35,240 bases of DNA from contig JAGGXZ010000083.1 of the NCBI GenBank assembly GCA_021162805.1, positions 1 to 35,240 on the forward strand. The letters are read 5' to 3'. This document shows positions 21,975-30,396 of this stretch, piece by piece. Position 1 is the stretch's first letter. Each line of letters starts with the position of its first letter. The notes beneath the pieces are model-generated. The model was not told the DNA's origin and did no database searches. It was given only the letters and a program-made list of their open reading frames with translations. The DNA is from Candidatus Poribacteria bacterium. GTDB taxonomy: Bacteria > Poribacteria > WGA-4E > B28-G17. Position numbers and translations under genes: made by a program.

Positions 21975-22694
21975 ATGCCCAGACTTGGAGTTAACGTGGA
22001 TCACGTCGCCACGTTAAGGGAGGCGAGAAAGATCGAAGAGCCCGACCCGGTCGCCGCTGCCGTCATCGTCGAGCTGGCCGGCGCACACGGGATCGTGTGT
22101 CACCTGAGAGAGGATAGAAGACATATCAAGGAGAGGGATCTGTACCTGCTGAGGCAGATAGTCAAGACGAAACTCAACCTGGAGATGGCGGCCAACGATG
22201 AGATCATAAAGATCGCCCTCGACGTCAAGCCGGATAAGATCACCCTCGTCCCCGAAAGAAGGGAGGAGCTCACAACCGAAGGCGGGTTGGACGTGGCCGG
22301 CAACATGAGGAAACTCCGTAAGGTGGTCAAGAAGTTCAGCGATGCCGGCTTACCTGTCAGCATGTTCATCGAGGCTGACCCGAGACAGATCGAGGCCTCC
22401 AAGGAGGTGGGCGCTCAGGAGATAGAGATACATACAGGCAGATACTCGGAGGCGAAAAGCGAGGAGGAGGCGAAGGCCGAGCTGGAGAAAATAACCGAAG
22501 GGGTGAAGATCGGACTGGATATGGGCCTCGTCGTTCACGCCGGACACGGGCTTAACTATCGAAACGTCCAGCCGATAGCCCGGATACCCGGGATAGATGA
22601 ACTGAACATCGGGCATTCCATCATCGGAAGGGCCGTCTTCGTCGGATTGGAGAGGGCGGTCAGGGAGATGCTGGAGCTCATAAGAACGGCATGA
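21975..22694 (+). CDS. pdxJ: pyridoxine 5'-phosphate synthase
   Basis: PdxJ condenses 1-deoxyxylulose-5-phosphate with aminoacetone-3-phosphate to pyridoxine phosphate in the DXP-dependent vitamin B6 route. The 239-residue protein starts [19 protein letters not shown], followed by [34 protein letters not shown]-type [40 protein letters not shown] and [12 protein letters not shown]. The ATG at 21975, with GGGGATGGAAG upstream, matches the usual family start. The stop overlaps the acpS start, the same pdxJ-acpS order as in many bacteria. Vitamin B6 phosphate is the cofactor of HemL and the DegT protein of this window, though no regulatory link is visible. Confidence 0.97.
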   Translation: MPRLGVNVDHVATLREARKIEEPDPVAAAVIVELAGAHGIVCHLREDRRHIKERDLYLLRQIVKTKLNLEMAANDEIIKIALDVKPDKITLVPERREELTTEGGLDVAGNMRKLRKVVKKFSDAGLPVSMFIEADPRQIEASKEVGAQEIEIHTGRYSEAKSEEEAKAELEKITEGVKIGLDMGLVVHAGHGLNYRNVQPIARIPGIDELNIGHSIIGRAVFVGLERAVREMLELIRTA

Positions 22695-23068
22695 TACTCG
22701 GGGTGGGCGTAGATCTCGTCGAGATAAATAGGATCAAGGCAGCCTTCGATCGCTGGGGCGATAGGTTCAGGCGGAGGATCTTCACCCGAAGGGAGATAGA
22801 GTATTGCTGTAGGAAGGGGATCCCGCACATGGCCTACGCCGCCAGGTTCGCCGCCAAGGAGGCCTTCTTTAAAGCCCTGGGAACCGGATGGAGTAACTCG
22901 ATGAGCTGGAAGGAAATCGAGATCATAAACACTCCCGATGGTAAACCCGAGATAAGCCTCTCAGGCGTGGCGGCGAAAGTGGCGGGGGAAAAAGGCATTA
23001 AGGAGATTCATCTTTCCATCTCGCACGATCACGATCATGCGATCGCGGTCGTCATGGTAGAGGGATGA
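22691..23068 (+). CDS. acpS: holo-[acyl-carrier-protein] synthase
   Basis: AcpS transfers phosphopantetheine from CoA to acyl carrier protein. The 125-residue protein has the family motifs [39 protein letters not shown] with the magnesium-binding residues, and [15 protein letters not shown]. The ATG overlaps the pdxJ stop by four bases, and the next gene overlaps its stop, so expression is coupled. Length is normal. Confidence 0.96.
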   Translation: MILGVGVDLVEINRIKAAFDRWGDRFRRRIFTRREIEYCCRKGIPHMAYAARFAAKEAFFKALGTGWSNSMSWKEIEIINTPDGKPEISLSGVAAKVAGEKGIKEIHLSISHDHDHAIAVVMVEG

Positions 23069-23070
23069 TA

Positions 23071-24039
23071 ATGCGAAATCCGAGCCTCGTTTTCCTTCTT
23101 TCCCTCTTGATCCTTTCCGGGGCGGTTCAGGCAAAGGAATATGCCGGATATACCATTGAGGATGGCGGCCTGGCGGATGGGCCTTTGATCACACCGCTGA
23201 GGGGGAAGGTTCTTCGTTTGCTGGTGTATAGACAGGATGAATATAAATCAGTTATAAGTCGGATGAACGTCGAGGATAGATTTGAGGATTGGAAGGAGTT
23301 CAGATATGAATCCCTCGGAGTCGAAAGGGCGGAATTCATCCTACCAAGAGGGCATCTCATCTTCCACCTCGGCGGGGCGTTCGCACATAGAGGTAAATTC
23401 GTCCGGGTCAACGGGGAAAGTGAAGGGGTCAATACCTTCCCTGAGACCGACCTTAAAATATGGCTGGGATTCGCCCTGCAGCCTCACAGGCATACGACGA
23501 TCGGATATCGAATTTCCTTCCTGAGGATTAAAAAACCGATAGAGGATGGATGCGATTACGGACGCGGGTTCGCCCACGATCTGGGCGTTTATCACCGGAT
23601 GGGGCTGACGGATATGAGCTTTAAAGTGATCAATATGAGCAACGGGCTGTCCTTTAAGGAGTCCGATCTGCCGGATGAATTGAGGAGGATATATGAGCTT
23701 CAGATCGTTAGACCCCTTCAGCCGCTCGGCTTTCCCTTCACACTGGACCTGAATCTAAGGGCACCGTGGCGATTCGGGCCGAGATATGAGCTTATCCTCT
23801 ACGCCGACTGGGGCGAGAGATGGAGGTTCGGCCTGGGGTACATGCGTGAGACGCGCAGGGTAGGGGATAGATTCTGGATGATGAAGGGAGTGAAGGCCGT
23901 CGCACATCTTAGGACGAAAGACGTGGATTTCATCGGGCAGATCTACCCTCAATGGCGCCCGGCCCCGTCCTCGTTCGAGAGGGTAAGGGTAGAGGGATTT
24001 TCGCCGAAGATATCGTTGGAACTGCTCAGGAGGTTATAA
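23071..24039 (+). CDS. secreted protein of unknown function, possible outer-membrane beta-barrel
   Basis: The 322-residue protein has a signal peptide (MRNPSLVFLLSLLILSGAV then QAKEYA, cleavage after about residue 22). The rest alternates short hydrophobic and polar strands rich in aromatic residues and ends with a strand-like SPKISLELLRRL, as in proteins that form small outer-membrane barrels, but no family was recognised. I chose the ATG at 23071 with GAGGG six bases upstream; an ATG at 23065 overlapping the acpS stop would add two residues. It sits in the middle of the pdxJ-acpS run and its neighbours give no clue to function. Confidence 0.7.
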   Translation: MRNPSLVFLLSLLILSGAVQAKEYAGYTIEDGGLADGPLITPLRGKVLRLLVYRQDEYKSVISRMNVEDRFEDWKEFRYESLGVERAEFILPRGHLIFHLGGAFAHRGKFVRVNGESEGVNTFPETDLKIWLGFALQPHRHTTIGYRISFLRIKKPIEDGCDYGRGFAHDLGVYHRMGLTDMSFKVINMSNGLSFKESDLPDELRRIYELQIVRPLQPLGFPFTLDLNLRAPWRFGPRYELILYADWGERWRFGLGYMRETRRVGDRFWMMKGVKAVAHLRTKDVDFIGQIYPQWRPAPSSFERVRVEGFSPKISLELLRRL

Positions 24040-24056
24040 CACGCGAGGTGAGATTA

Positions 24057-24746
24057 ATGCTTGAATACATTGAGATCCTGGAGAGCTTTCCTGAGGAACT
24101 GAGAGAACCTATGCTTAAGCTCATCGGGAGCGTCGAAGACCGGATACTCTCCCGTCTGGAGGTGACAAGGGGGGACTTTCTCTCGCTCAGAGATGCCATT
24201 AAGGAGCTGGCTGAGGCGCAGAGGAAATCCGAGGAGAGGATAACCAAGCTGGAGGCCGCCGTTGAGAGATTGGAAGAAGCTATCGAGAAGCTGGCGGAAG
24301 CGCAGAGGAGAACGGAGGAAAGGGTCGATAAACTCGCGGAAATCGATAGATCGATTGAGATCAAGATAGGTGCCCTGGGAGCTAGATGGGGAATCGGTTC
24401 TGAAACGGCCTTTAGAAACGCGATAAGGGGCATCCTGGAAGAGGTGGGATTCCATGTGGAGAGGTATCTGAAGTTCGATGAGGAGGGGATGGTCTTCGGA
24501 AGACCGGATCAGGTTGAACTCGATATCGTGATGAGGGATAAAAAGGTGTTCCTGATTGAGATCAAATCCTCCGTAAGCAGGGGTGATGTCTCCATCTTCG
24601 AGAGGAAGGCGAGATTTTACCAGGAAAGGGAGGATAAAACGGTCGATCGTAAGATCATCATCTCGCCCTTTTTAGATCCCGGCGCTGAGGATATGGCCAG
24701 AGGATTCGGAATAGAGGTTTTCACCGATGCCAACCAGGTGAGATAG
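24057..24746 (+). CDS. coiled-coil PD-(D/E)XK nuclease-like protein (DUF3782-like)
   Basis: The 229-residue protein has a short helical head, a coiled coil of about 75 residues (30-105, KLAEAQRRTEERVDKLAE type heptads) and a C-terminal domain (about 115-229) with Asp156, Glu168 and Lys170 in VELDIVMRD...FLIEIKSSV, a complete PD-(D/E)XK signature. Such proteins are common in thermophilic bacteria and archaea and their role is not established. I chose the ATG at 24057 with GAGGTG six bases upstream; a longer frame from 23952 overlaps the previous gene heavily. It is a paralogue in layout of the gene at 20977, but lacks flanking inverted repeats. Confidence 0.8.
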   Translation: MLEYIEILESFPEELREPMLKLIGSVEDRILSRLEVTRGDFLSLRDAIKELAEAQRKSEERITKLEAAVERLEEAIEKLAEAQRRTEERVDKLAEIDRSIEIKIGALGARWGIGSETAFRNAIRGILEEVGFHVERYLKFDEEGMVFGRPDQVELDIVMRDKKVFLIEIKSSVSRGDVSIFERKARFYQEREDKTVDRKIIISPFLDPGAEDMARGFGIEVFTDANQVR

Positions 24747-24754
24747 GGTCGAAG

Positions 24755-25354
24755 ATGGATGAATATAGAACGGTATCCGGCCTGAGCGTCTCCAAGTTAA
24801 CCGTCAAGAACTCCAGATTCATAGGGCTGGCGAAGTGTGTTACATCTAAAGATGAGATGGATGGGTTTTTAAGATACGCGATGCGCGAATATCCCAGGGC
24901 AACTCACTACTGTTACGCCTACAGCATCGGTCTGGGGGAGGAGAAGACCGAATACTGCACGGATGCGGGCGAGCCGACCAATTCAGCCGGCCCGCCGATA
25001 CTCAGCGCCATCCGCGGATCAGGTTTGGAAAACGTCGGATGTATCGTCGTGAGGTATTTCGGGGGAGTGAAGCTCGGAGTGGGTGGGCTGATAAGGGCCT
25101 ATGGGCAATGCGCAAGGGAGTGCCTGTCCAAGGCGGAGGTCGAGACGAGGGTCTTATGTCGGACGTTGCGGATAAAGTCGCCATATGATAAAATCAGCCC
25201 CGTGATCAACCTCGTCAAGAAGTTAAGGGGAGAGGTGAAGGGGATAGAGTATGGTGAGATCGCCGTCATCCAGGTCGAGCTCAGGCGGGGGGACATACCG
25301 AGGTTGCTCGAACGGCTCAGAGCCATCGAAGGTATATCGGTCGAGGAGGCGTGA
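24755..25354 (+). CDS. yigZ: YigZ/IMPACT family protein (UPF0029)
   Basis: The 199-residue protein has the N-terminal UPF0029/IMPACT domain (about 1-125; NSRFIGLAKCVTS, THYCYAYSIG, DAGEPTNSAGPPIL, GCIVVRYFGGVKLGVGGLIRAYG) and a C-terminal ferredoxin-like DUF1949 domain (about 135-199). The family is widespread; the eukaryotic member IMPACT modulates GCN2 signalling, and the bacterial role is undefined, with nucleic acid or translation links proposed. It follows the nuclease-like gene by eight bases and overlaps the start of the next gene, so it is in the same run. Confidence 0.93.
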   Translation: MDEYRTVSGLSVSKLTVKNSRFIGLAKCVTSKDEMDGFLRYAMREYPRATHYCYAYSIGLGEEKTEYCTDAGEPTNSAGPPILSAIRGSGLENVGCIVVRYFGGVKLGVGGLIRAYGQCARECLSKAEVETRVLCRTLRIKSPYDKISPVINLVKKLRGEVKGIEYGEIAVIQVELRRGDIPRLLERLRAIEGISVEEA

Positions 25355-25356
25355 AG

Positions 25357-25680
25357 ATGAAAGTGATCGACGTAAGAGAGACATGGATCCACACCCATTA
25401 TATCCTCGATAGCTTCGAGCTGACTCAGAAGGAAAGGGACAAAATCAAGTTGAGAATTGAACCTGAATTGAAGCGGATGGGGATACAGTACGGCATACAT
25501 TTTGAGCGAAAGCCCCACGAGGATCACATGAAGGTAGTTCTGGAGTGCATCCCGTTCGATCACATCAAAGATAGGGTTAGGGAGATCCTAAACGAGACTA
25601 TTGAGGATTTCCCGACGCGAACGAAGGATGAAAGACGGGATACCGTCACCAGGATAACCGTCAAGGAAGAGGAGGGGTGA
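25357..25680 (+). CDS. small hypothetical protein
   Basis: The 107-residue protein (MKVIDVRETWIHTHYILDSF...) is charged, without a signal peptide or membrane segment, and is predicted from its alternating pattern to be an alpha/beta domain. No family was recognised. The ATG at 25357 has GAGGAGG seven to eight bases upstream; a GTG at 25351 would add two residues. It is placed between yigZ and a Gfo/Idh gene with almost no gap, so it is likely translated from the same mRNA. Confidence 0.75.
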   Translation: MKVIDVRETWIHTHYILDSFELTQKERDKIKLRIEPELKRMGIQYGIHFERKPHEDHMKVVLECIPFDHIKDRVREILNETIEDFPTRTKDERRDTVTRITVKEEEG

Positions 25681-25681
25681 T

Positions 25682-26680
25682 ATGGGCGAAAGGTTCAGGG
25701 TTGGAATGATAGGTTGTGGCGGGATAGCCAATCGCCACGCCAAGGTGTTATCCGGGATAGAGGAGGTTGAGCTGGTGTCCTTCTGTGATATCGTCGAGGA
25801 GAAGGCCGCCGAGTTCAACCAGAGATACAGAGAAGGCAAGGGGAAGGTATATACGGATTTCGCCAGGATGTTCGACTCAGAGGATCTAGATGTAGTGTGG
25901 ATCTGTCTTCCGCCCTTCGCCCACACGAACGAGGTCGAGCTGGCGGCAGAACATGGCGTGCACGTTTTCATAGAGAAGCCGATAGCGCTCGATATGGAGA
26001 CAGCCGGAAGGATGGTCGAGGCGGTCGATAAATACGGAGTCAAGTCGCAGGTGGGATTCATGTCCAGGTTCGGCGAGGCGATCGAGAGGGTGAAAGGGAT
26101 GCTGGAGGAAGGCGATGCCGGCAAGCCGGGATTGATGATAGGCAAATACATGTGCAACTCGCTTCACTCGCCTTGGTGGCGGGATAAATCCAAAAGCGGG
26201 GGACAGATCGTCGAACAGATCATCCATACGTATGATATAATCAGATACTTTCTGGGAGAGCCGGAATCGGTCTTTTGCCAGGCCGACAACATCTTCCATA
26301 AAAATGTGGAAAATTACACATCGGAGGACGTCAGCGCCACCGTCATACGCTTCCGCAACGGAGCCATAGCTACCGTGGCGGGCACGAACGGGGCGATACC
26401 TGGAAGGTGGATAAGCCAATATGAGCTGGTCGCCAGGAACATAACGGTCAGTTTCGCCGATCCCAATAACGCTCTGCTCTACAGGACGAACGTTCAGCCC
26501 CCTCAGGAGATGAAGCTGACCGGCAGTAAGGACCTGTTCCTGGCGGAGGCCATGGATCTTTTAAACGCCATAAAGGAGGACGGCAGCACACGTACCCCGA
26601 TAATCGAGGGAGCCAAAACCCTGGAGCTCGTCCTCGGTGCTAGCAGGTCGGCTGAGACCAGGAAGATCGTAGAGTTTTAA
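25682..26680 (+). CDS. Gfo/Idh/MocA family oxidoreductase
   Basis: The 332-residue protein has an N-terminal Rossmann domain (VGMIGCGGIANRHAKVL, then FCDIV and IEKPIALDMETA with the EKP nucleotide-contact motif) and a C-terminal alpha/beta domain with GGQIVEQIIHTYDIIRYFLG, matching the family's G-G-x6-H-x3-D active site (catalytic His in the IIHTYD segment). Members oxidise or epimerise sugars and inositols using NAD(P). The substrate cannot be read from sequence. It starts two bases after the previous gene and is followed by a 47-base gap before the RsbW-like gene. Confidence 0.92.
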   Translation: MGERFRVGMIGCGGIANRHAKVLSGIEEVELVSFCDIVEEKAAEFNQRYREGKGKVYTDFARMFDSEDLDVVWICLPPFAHTNEVELAAEHGVHVFIEKPIALDMETAGRMVEAVDKYGVKSQVGFMSRFGEAIERVKGMLEEGDAGKPGLMIGKYMCNSLHSPWWRDKSKSGGQIVEQIIHTYDIIRYFLGEPESVFCQADNIFHKNVENYTSEDVSATVIRFRNGAIATVAGTNGAIPGRWISQYELVARNITVSFADPNNALLYRTNVQPPQEMKLTGSKDLFLAEAMDLLNAIKEDGSTRTPIIEGAKTLELVLGASRSAETRKIVEF

Positions 26681-26727
26681 TCCCTCAGTTTGGGTCAAAT
26701 CCACAGGGGAATTAAGAGGCGTTTCAG

Positions 26728-27153
26728 TTGACATCCCGTTGCCTTGAAAAGGTGATAGAGCTCACAATACCGATGGAGCCGAACTTGGAGCTTGTCGCCG
26801 CCGAGGCTGCCTCGACCATCGCTCAGCTCATGTGCTTCGATGAGGATGAGATCGATGAGATAAGGATGGCGACGATCGAGGCATGCCTCAACGCCTTCGA
26901 ACACAGCAAAAGCCCTGATAGAAGGGTATATATAGCCTTTCGCATCTGTAAGGACAAGCTCGAGTTGAGGGTGACCGATCACGGCAGGGGGTTTAACCCG
27001 GCCGATGTAAAACCGCCCGACATAAGGAACGCCGTTAAGGGGGGCAAAAAACGGGGCTGGGGGCTCAAATTGATCGAGAACCTCATGGATGAGGTGAGAA
27101 TTGAGACAGGCAGTTTGGGCACAACTGTAATCATGATCAAGATGAAGGGTTAA
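26728..27153 (+). CDS. RsbW-like anti-sigma factor serine kinase
   Basis: The 141-residue protein is a GHKL ATPase: an N-box EACLNAFEHS (about residues 51-60), a G1-box DHGRGF and a G2-box KRGWGLKLIENLMDEV. Proteins of this size are RsbW/SpoIIAB-type kinases that bind a sigma factor and phosphorylate a STAS antagonist. The RsbV-like protein encoded 12 bases downstream is the expected partner. The start is uncertain: the TTG at 26728 fits the frame but has no strong ribosome site, and a later GTG (VIELTI) is possible. No sigma factor gene is in the window. Confidence 0.86.
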   Translation: MTSRCLEKVIELTIPMEPNLELVAAEAASTIAQLMCFDEDEIDEIRMATIEACLNAFEHSKSPDRRVYIAFRICKDKLELRVTDHGRGFNPADVKPPDIRNAVKGGKKRGWGLKLIENLMDEVRIETGSLGTTVIMIKMKG

Positions 27154-27165
27154 TCGGAGGAGATT

Positions 27166-27522
27166 ATGCCCGGAAAGTTCACCGTCAACGTCAGACGGGG
27201 AGATGGATACGCCGTCCTGGAGACAGGGTCCTATCTGAATCAGACGGCAGGCGAGGAGCTCTTCAACAGATTCAACGATCTGTTGGGAGAGGGATATACC
27301 GACTTTATAATCGATATGAGTAAAACCAAGATCGTCAACAGCATAGGGATATCGATACTGATAGAGATGCTGGAAAAGCTGCGTGAGAGGGAGGGCAGGC
27401 TTATCTTCTGCAATCTCAGCAACGTCATATCCAAGACGTTTAAGATAATGGGGCTAACGCAATATGCTGAGGTCTATCCTAATGAGAAAGAGGCGATCAC
27501 GGCCCTGAGGAGGGAAAGTTAG
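27166..27522 (+). CDS. STAS domain anti-anti-sigma factor, RsbV-like
   Basis: The 118-residue protein is a single STAS domain with VNSIGISILIEMLEKL, in which Ser59 is at the position phosphorylated by the RsbW-type kinase, and FCNLSNVISKTFKIMGL near the end. When unphosphorylated such proteins free the sigma factor from the kinase. GGAGG precedes the ATG by six bases. It lies directly after the RsbW-like gene and four bases before murA, so partner-switch proteins and the peptidoglycan enzyme are likely on one mRNA. Confidence 0.88.
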   Translation: MPGKFTVNVRRGDGYAVLETGSYLNQTAGEELFNRFNDLLGEGYTDFIIDMSKTKIVNSIGISILIEMLEKLREREGRLIFCNLSNVISKTFKIMGLTQYAEVYPNEKEAITALRRES

Positions 27523-27525
27523 GGC

Positions 27526-28794
27526 ATGGATATCTTCGTCATCAGAGGTGGCAACAGATTGAAGGGGGAGGTGAGGCTGTCCGGCTCCAAAAACGCCACG
27601 CTGCCCATAGAGGTCGCCGCCGCCATCCTGGCCGATTCGCCCAGCATCATCCGAAATGCTCCCGATCTCAGGGATGTCCGTTTCATGGGAAATCTCCTGG
27701 AGCATCTGGGCGTTAAGGTCGAATATGAGAGCTCGACCCTTCGCGTCGATCCACGGACCTTAAGCGGATATGAGGCTCCATACGAGTTTGTCAGTCAGAT
27801 GAGGGCTTCGATCTACGTGCTGGGGCCTCTTCTGGCTCGATTCGGCAGGGCTAAGGTCTCCTTCCCAGGCGGATGTGCCTTCGGACCGAGGCCGGTCGAT
27901 CTACACATTAAAGGTATGGAAGCCCTGGGAGCTCAGATGAGGATCGAGCACGGATATATAATCGCCGAGGCGGAGAAACTCAAGGGCAGGGAGATGGATC
28001 TGCTCGGCCCTCACGGCTCAAGCGTAGGAGCGACGGGCAACGTCATGATGGCTGCCACGCTGGCCGAAGGGGTAACGGTGATCAGGGGGGCAGCGCGGGA
28101 GCCGGAGATAGTAGACCTCGCTCGGTTTCTCAACGCCATGGGAGCTCGAATAGAGGGGGCCGGAACGCCTGTGATCACCATCCATGGTGTCAGGGAGCTT
28201 CATGGCGTCGAACATACCGTTATACCCGATAGGATCGAAGCGGGAACCTTCATGGTGGCGACGGTCATCACGGGAGGAGAGGTGAGGATCAAAGGGGCCG
28301 TGCCCCACCATATGGAGGCCGTCTCGGAAAAACTTTCAGAGATCGGAGCTCTCGTTGAATGGGACGAGGGGGGCGTGAGGGTGGACGGGGATGAGGAACT
28401 AAGGGCCGTTGACGTCAGAACGAGCCCATTTCCAGGTTTCCCCACCGATATGCAGCCAATAATCACGTCTCTGCTGGCGGTCATCCCCGGGATAAGCGTC
28501 GTGACGGAAACGGTCTACTACGAGAGGTTCAAACATGCCAGCGAGTTGAACAGAATGGGAGCGGACATACGGATAGAGTCGAACACGGCGATCATACACG
28601 GCGTTGAAAGGCTTAGCGGCGCCCCCGTGATGGCCTCCGACCTGAGATCCGGAGCGGCTCTGGTCGTAGCGGGACTGGCCGCCGAGGGTGAGACGACCGT
28701 CTCGAGGGTCTACCATATAGATAGGGGGTATGAGCATCTTGAGCGCAAATTGACCACTCTCGGCGCGGATATCTCAAGGCGGAGTAGCGATTAG
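27526..28794 (+). CDS. murA: UDP-N-acetylglucosamine 1-carboxyvinyltransferase
   Basis: MurA transfers enolpyruvate to UDP-GlcNAc, the first committed step of peptidoglycan synthesis, in the cytoplasm. The 422-residue protein has the repeated inside-out barrel, the loop lysine (Lys22 in LSGSKNATLP), the PEP-binding cysteine (Cys117 in FPGGCAFGPRPVDLH; the fosfomycin target), and FPTDMQPIITSL, and DLRSGAALVVAGLAAEG near the end. Length and motifs are complete. It closes the plus-strand run; 142 bases separate it from the convergent DegT-type gene. Confidence 0.97.
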   Translation: MDIFVIRGGNRLKGEVRLSGSKNATLPIEVAAAILADSPSIIRNAPDLRDVRFMGNLLEHLGVKVEYESSTLRVDPRTLSGYEAPYEFVSQMRASIYVLGPLLARFGRAKVSFPGGCAFGPRPVDLHIKGMEALGAQMRIEHGYIIAEAEKLKGREMDLLGPHGSSVGATGNVMMAATLAEGVTVIRGAAREPEIVDLARFLNAMGARIEGAGTPVITIHGVRELHGVEHTVIPDRIEAGTFMVATVITGGEVRIKGAVPHHMEAVSEKLSEIGALVEWDEGGVRVDGDEELRAVDVRTSPFPGFPTDMQPIITSLLAVIPGISVVTETVYYERFKHASELNRMGADIRIESNTAIIHGVERLSGAPVMASDLRSGAALVVAGLAAEGETTVSRVYHIDRGYEHLERKLTTLGADISRRSSD

Positions 28795-28936
28795 GCTGTT
28801 CCCTATCCCCTATGAGATTACAGGCGGCGGCTAGACAATCCTTCCGGCTGAGACATCCCCAATATCATGGCCGATATCATGATGATCCATATCGACGGGT
28901 AGATCAGCCTGATCCTGATATAGCGCCCTAATCGCT

Positions 28937-30241
28937 TTATTCTATATCACGCAGACATCGTGGATCGGCGGTTACCTTTCGGAACGCCTCGGCGATCTGA
29001 TCTATCAGCGAGGAGACGTCCTTCCACCATGATCCACCGCCCAAGATAAGGTCTTGTTCGGCACAGCGGCGTTCGGCCACGGGACAGTCGCCTCTGCGGT
29101 AGGCTATCTCTTCACCTCGCGGGTTGGCCTTCCACGGATAACCCTTGCCTAGCCACCACTCTTTACGCTGGAAGGTAGGTCTTAGGTGGATAGGTGTACC
29201 GACATAGCTGCCTCCGATAGGCACTCCTTCAGCTCTCAGCGCTTTGATAAATTGCTCCCGGCTTACGCCGGGCAGTTCTTCAGGAATGAAGGTCCAATGG
29301 ATCATATGCCATGCGGGATCGCTATCTTCCGACAGATCGAGCGGTCGAATACCTGGCACATCGGCTAACGCTTCCTTCAATCGTGCGGCGTTACGGCGTC
29401 GCCATTTGTTCATCTCCTCTAATCGATCTAACTGCTTCAAAGCCAAAGCGGCGGAGAACGCGTTGATGCGATATGTATAGATCAGGCTGTCAATGCGCTC
29501 ACGATAGGCATCGATGGTGATCTCCTTATAAAGTCTCGCGGGATGCATCCCAGCCAGAAGCGCCCTTTCGAAGAGATCCCTGTCATCCGTAACCAACATC
29601 CCTCCATCCCCGGCAGCGATGTTTTTGCCGGAACCGATGGAAAAGCATCCGAAATGCCCAAACGTGCCTACCTGCTGCCCTTTGTAAAGCGAACCTTGCG
29701 CCTGAGCACAATCCTCGATAACGATCAGATCGTGTCGACGGGCGATATCCATAATACCATCCATGTCAGCGGGGACACCGCCGATATGCACCACCACGAT
29801 CGCCTTCGTGTATTCAGTGATAAGCGGCTCAATCCTGGCCGGGTCTAATGTGAGGGTGCGGGGATCGATATCGGCGAAGATCGGAATGCCGCCCGCCTGG
29901 AGGATACATGATACCGTCTGCCCCCAACTGAAAGGCGAGGTGATAACCTCATCTCCCAGCTCGATTCCCGCCGCCATGCAGGCGATGTGGAGCGCCGGTC
30001 CACCTCCGGATGTGCTCACAGCGAACCTGCGTCCTATGACTTCGGCGAAGCGCTTCTCCAATTGGTCGGTTAGCTCTCCCCCGGCGGCGGTACATGCCCA
30101 GGTCCAATCCTCGCGGCTGCGCAACATCCCCTGACGAACGGCCTCGATCTCCTCATCGGTAAAGTATGGCCAGGACGGGGATTTCTCTGTGACGACCGGC
30201 TCACCGCCGAATATCGCCAATTGGGATTTCTTAATCGACAT
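28937..30241 (-). CDS. DegT/DnrJ/EryC1/StrS family PLP aminotransferase
   Basis: The 434-residue protein has the family features: ISTSGGGPALHIAC-type VSTSGGGPALHIACMAAG, DEVITSPFSWGQTVSC, DIDPRTLTLDPARIE, VIEDCAQAQGSLYKG and the PLP lysine in SIGSGKNIAAGDGGMLVT. Members aminate keto-sugars for antibiotics, glycans or cyclitols; the substrate is not known here. It may be recent to the region: arginine codons are more CGN-rich than in the heme cluster. The ATG is only about 3 bases from the predicted transcription start of its own promoter at 30251-30279, so its mRNA would be nearly leaderless. It is divergent from the radical SAM gene. Confidence 0.92.
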   Translation of the reverse strand: MSIKKSQLAIFGGEPVVTEKSPSWPYFTDEEIEAVRQGMLRSREDWTWACTAAGGELTDQLEKRFAEVIGRRFAVSTSGGGPALHIACMAAGIELGDEVITSPFSWGQTVSCILQAGGIPIFADIDPRTLTLDPARIEPLITEYTKAIVVVHIGGVPADMDGIMDIARRHDLIVIEDCAQAQGSLYKGQQVGTFGHFGCFSIGSGKNIAAGDGGMLVTDDRDLFERALLAGMHPARLYKEITIDAYRERIDSLIYTYRINAFSAALALKQLDRLEEMNKWRRRNAARLKEALADVPGIRPLDLSEDSDPAWHMIHWTFIPEELPGVSREQFIKALRAEGVPIGGSYVGTPIHLRPTFQRKEWWLGKGYPWKANPRGEEIAYRRGDCPVAERRCAEQDLILGGGSWWKDVSSLIDQIAEAFRKVTADPRCLRDIE

Positions 30242-30250
30242 GGTCTATTT

Positions 30251-30279
30251 ATTCTAGCACCCGTTTTTCCTGCCGTCAA
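30251..30279 (-). promoter_or_regulatory. promoter of the DegT-type gene, nearly leaderless
   Basis: On the minus strand TTGACG (30274-30279) and TAGAAT (30251-30256) are separated by 17 bases; the ATG is 10 bases downstream of the -10. Both boxes match the consensus at 5 of 6 positions. Confidence 0.7.
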
Positions 30280-30326
30280 GCGTAACATCTAGCTTACAAG
30301 TTAGCGGGATACTTTACGGATTTTCC

Positions 30327-30355
30327 TTGACGGAGAGACAAACCTGTGTTAGAAT
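30327..30355 (+). promoter_or_regulatory. promoter of the radical SAM-EamA unit
   Basis: TTGACG (30327-30332) and TAGAAT (30350-30355) are separated by 17 bases, an exact copy of the boxes of the opposite promoter 48 bases away. Transcription would begin near 30362, which excludes the GTG at 30346 as the start of the next gene. Confidence 0.7.
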
Positions 30356-30396
30356 CGCTACCGGATATATTCAGGAACGGGAAGGACTTGTATTCC

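Noticed and set aside
28840-28925. A hydrophobic minus-strand frame (YIRIRLIYPSIWIIMISAM) between murA and the DegT gene
   Set aside because: It has no start codon and is preceded by stops; it may be the tail of a lost membrane gene but cannot be supported. The rest of this gap shows nothing clear.
30346-30396. A GTG start 17 codons upstream for the radical SAM protein
   Set aside because: It lies between the -35 and -10 boxes of the promoter, so it would not be in the mRNA.
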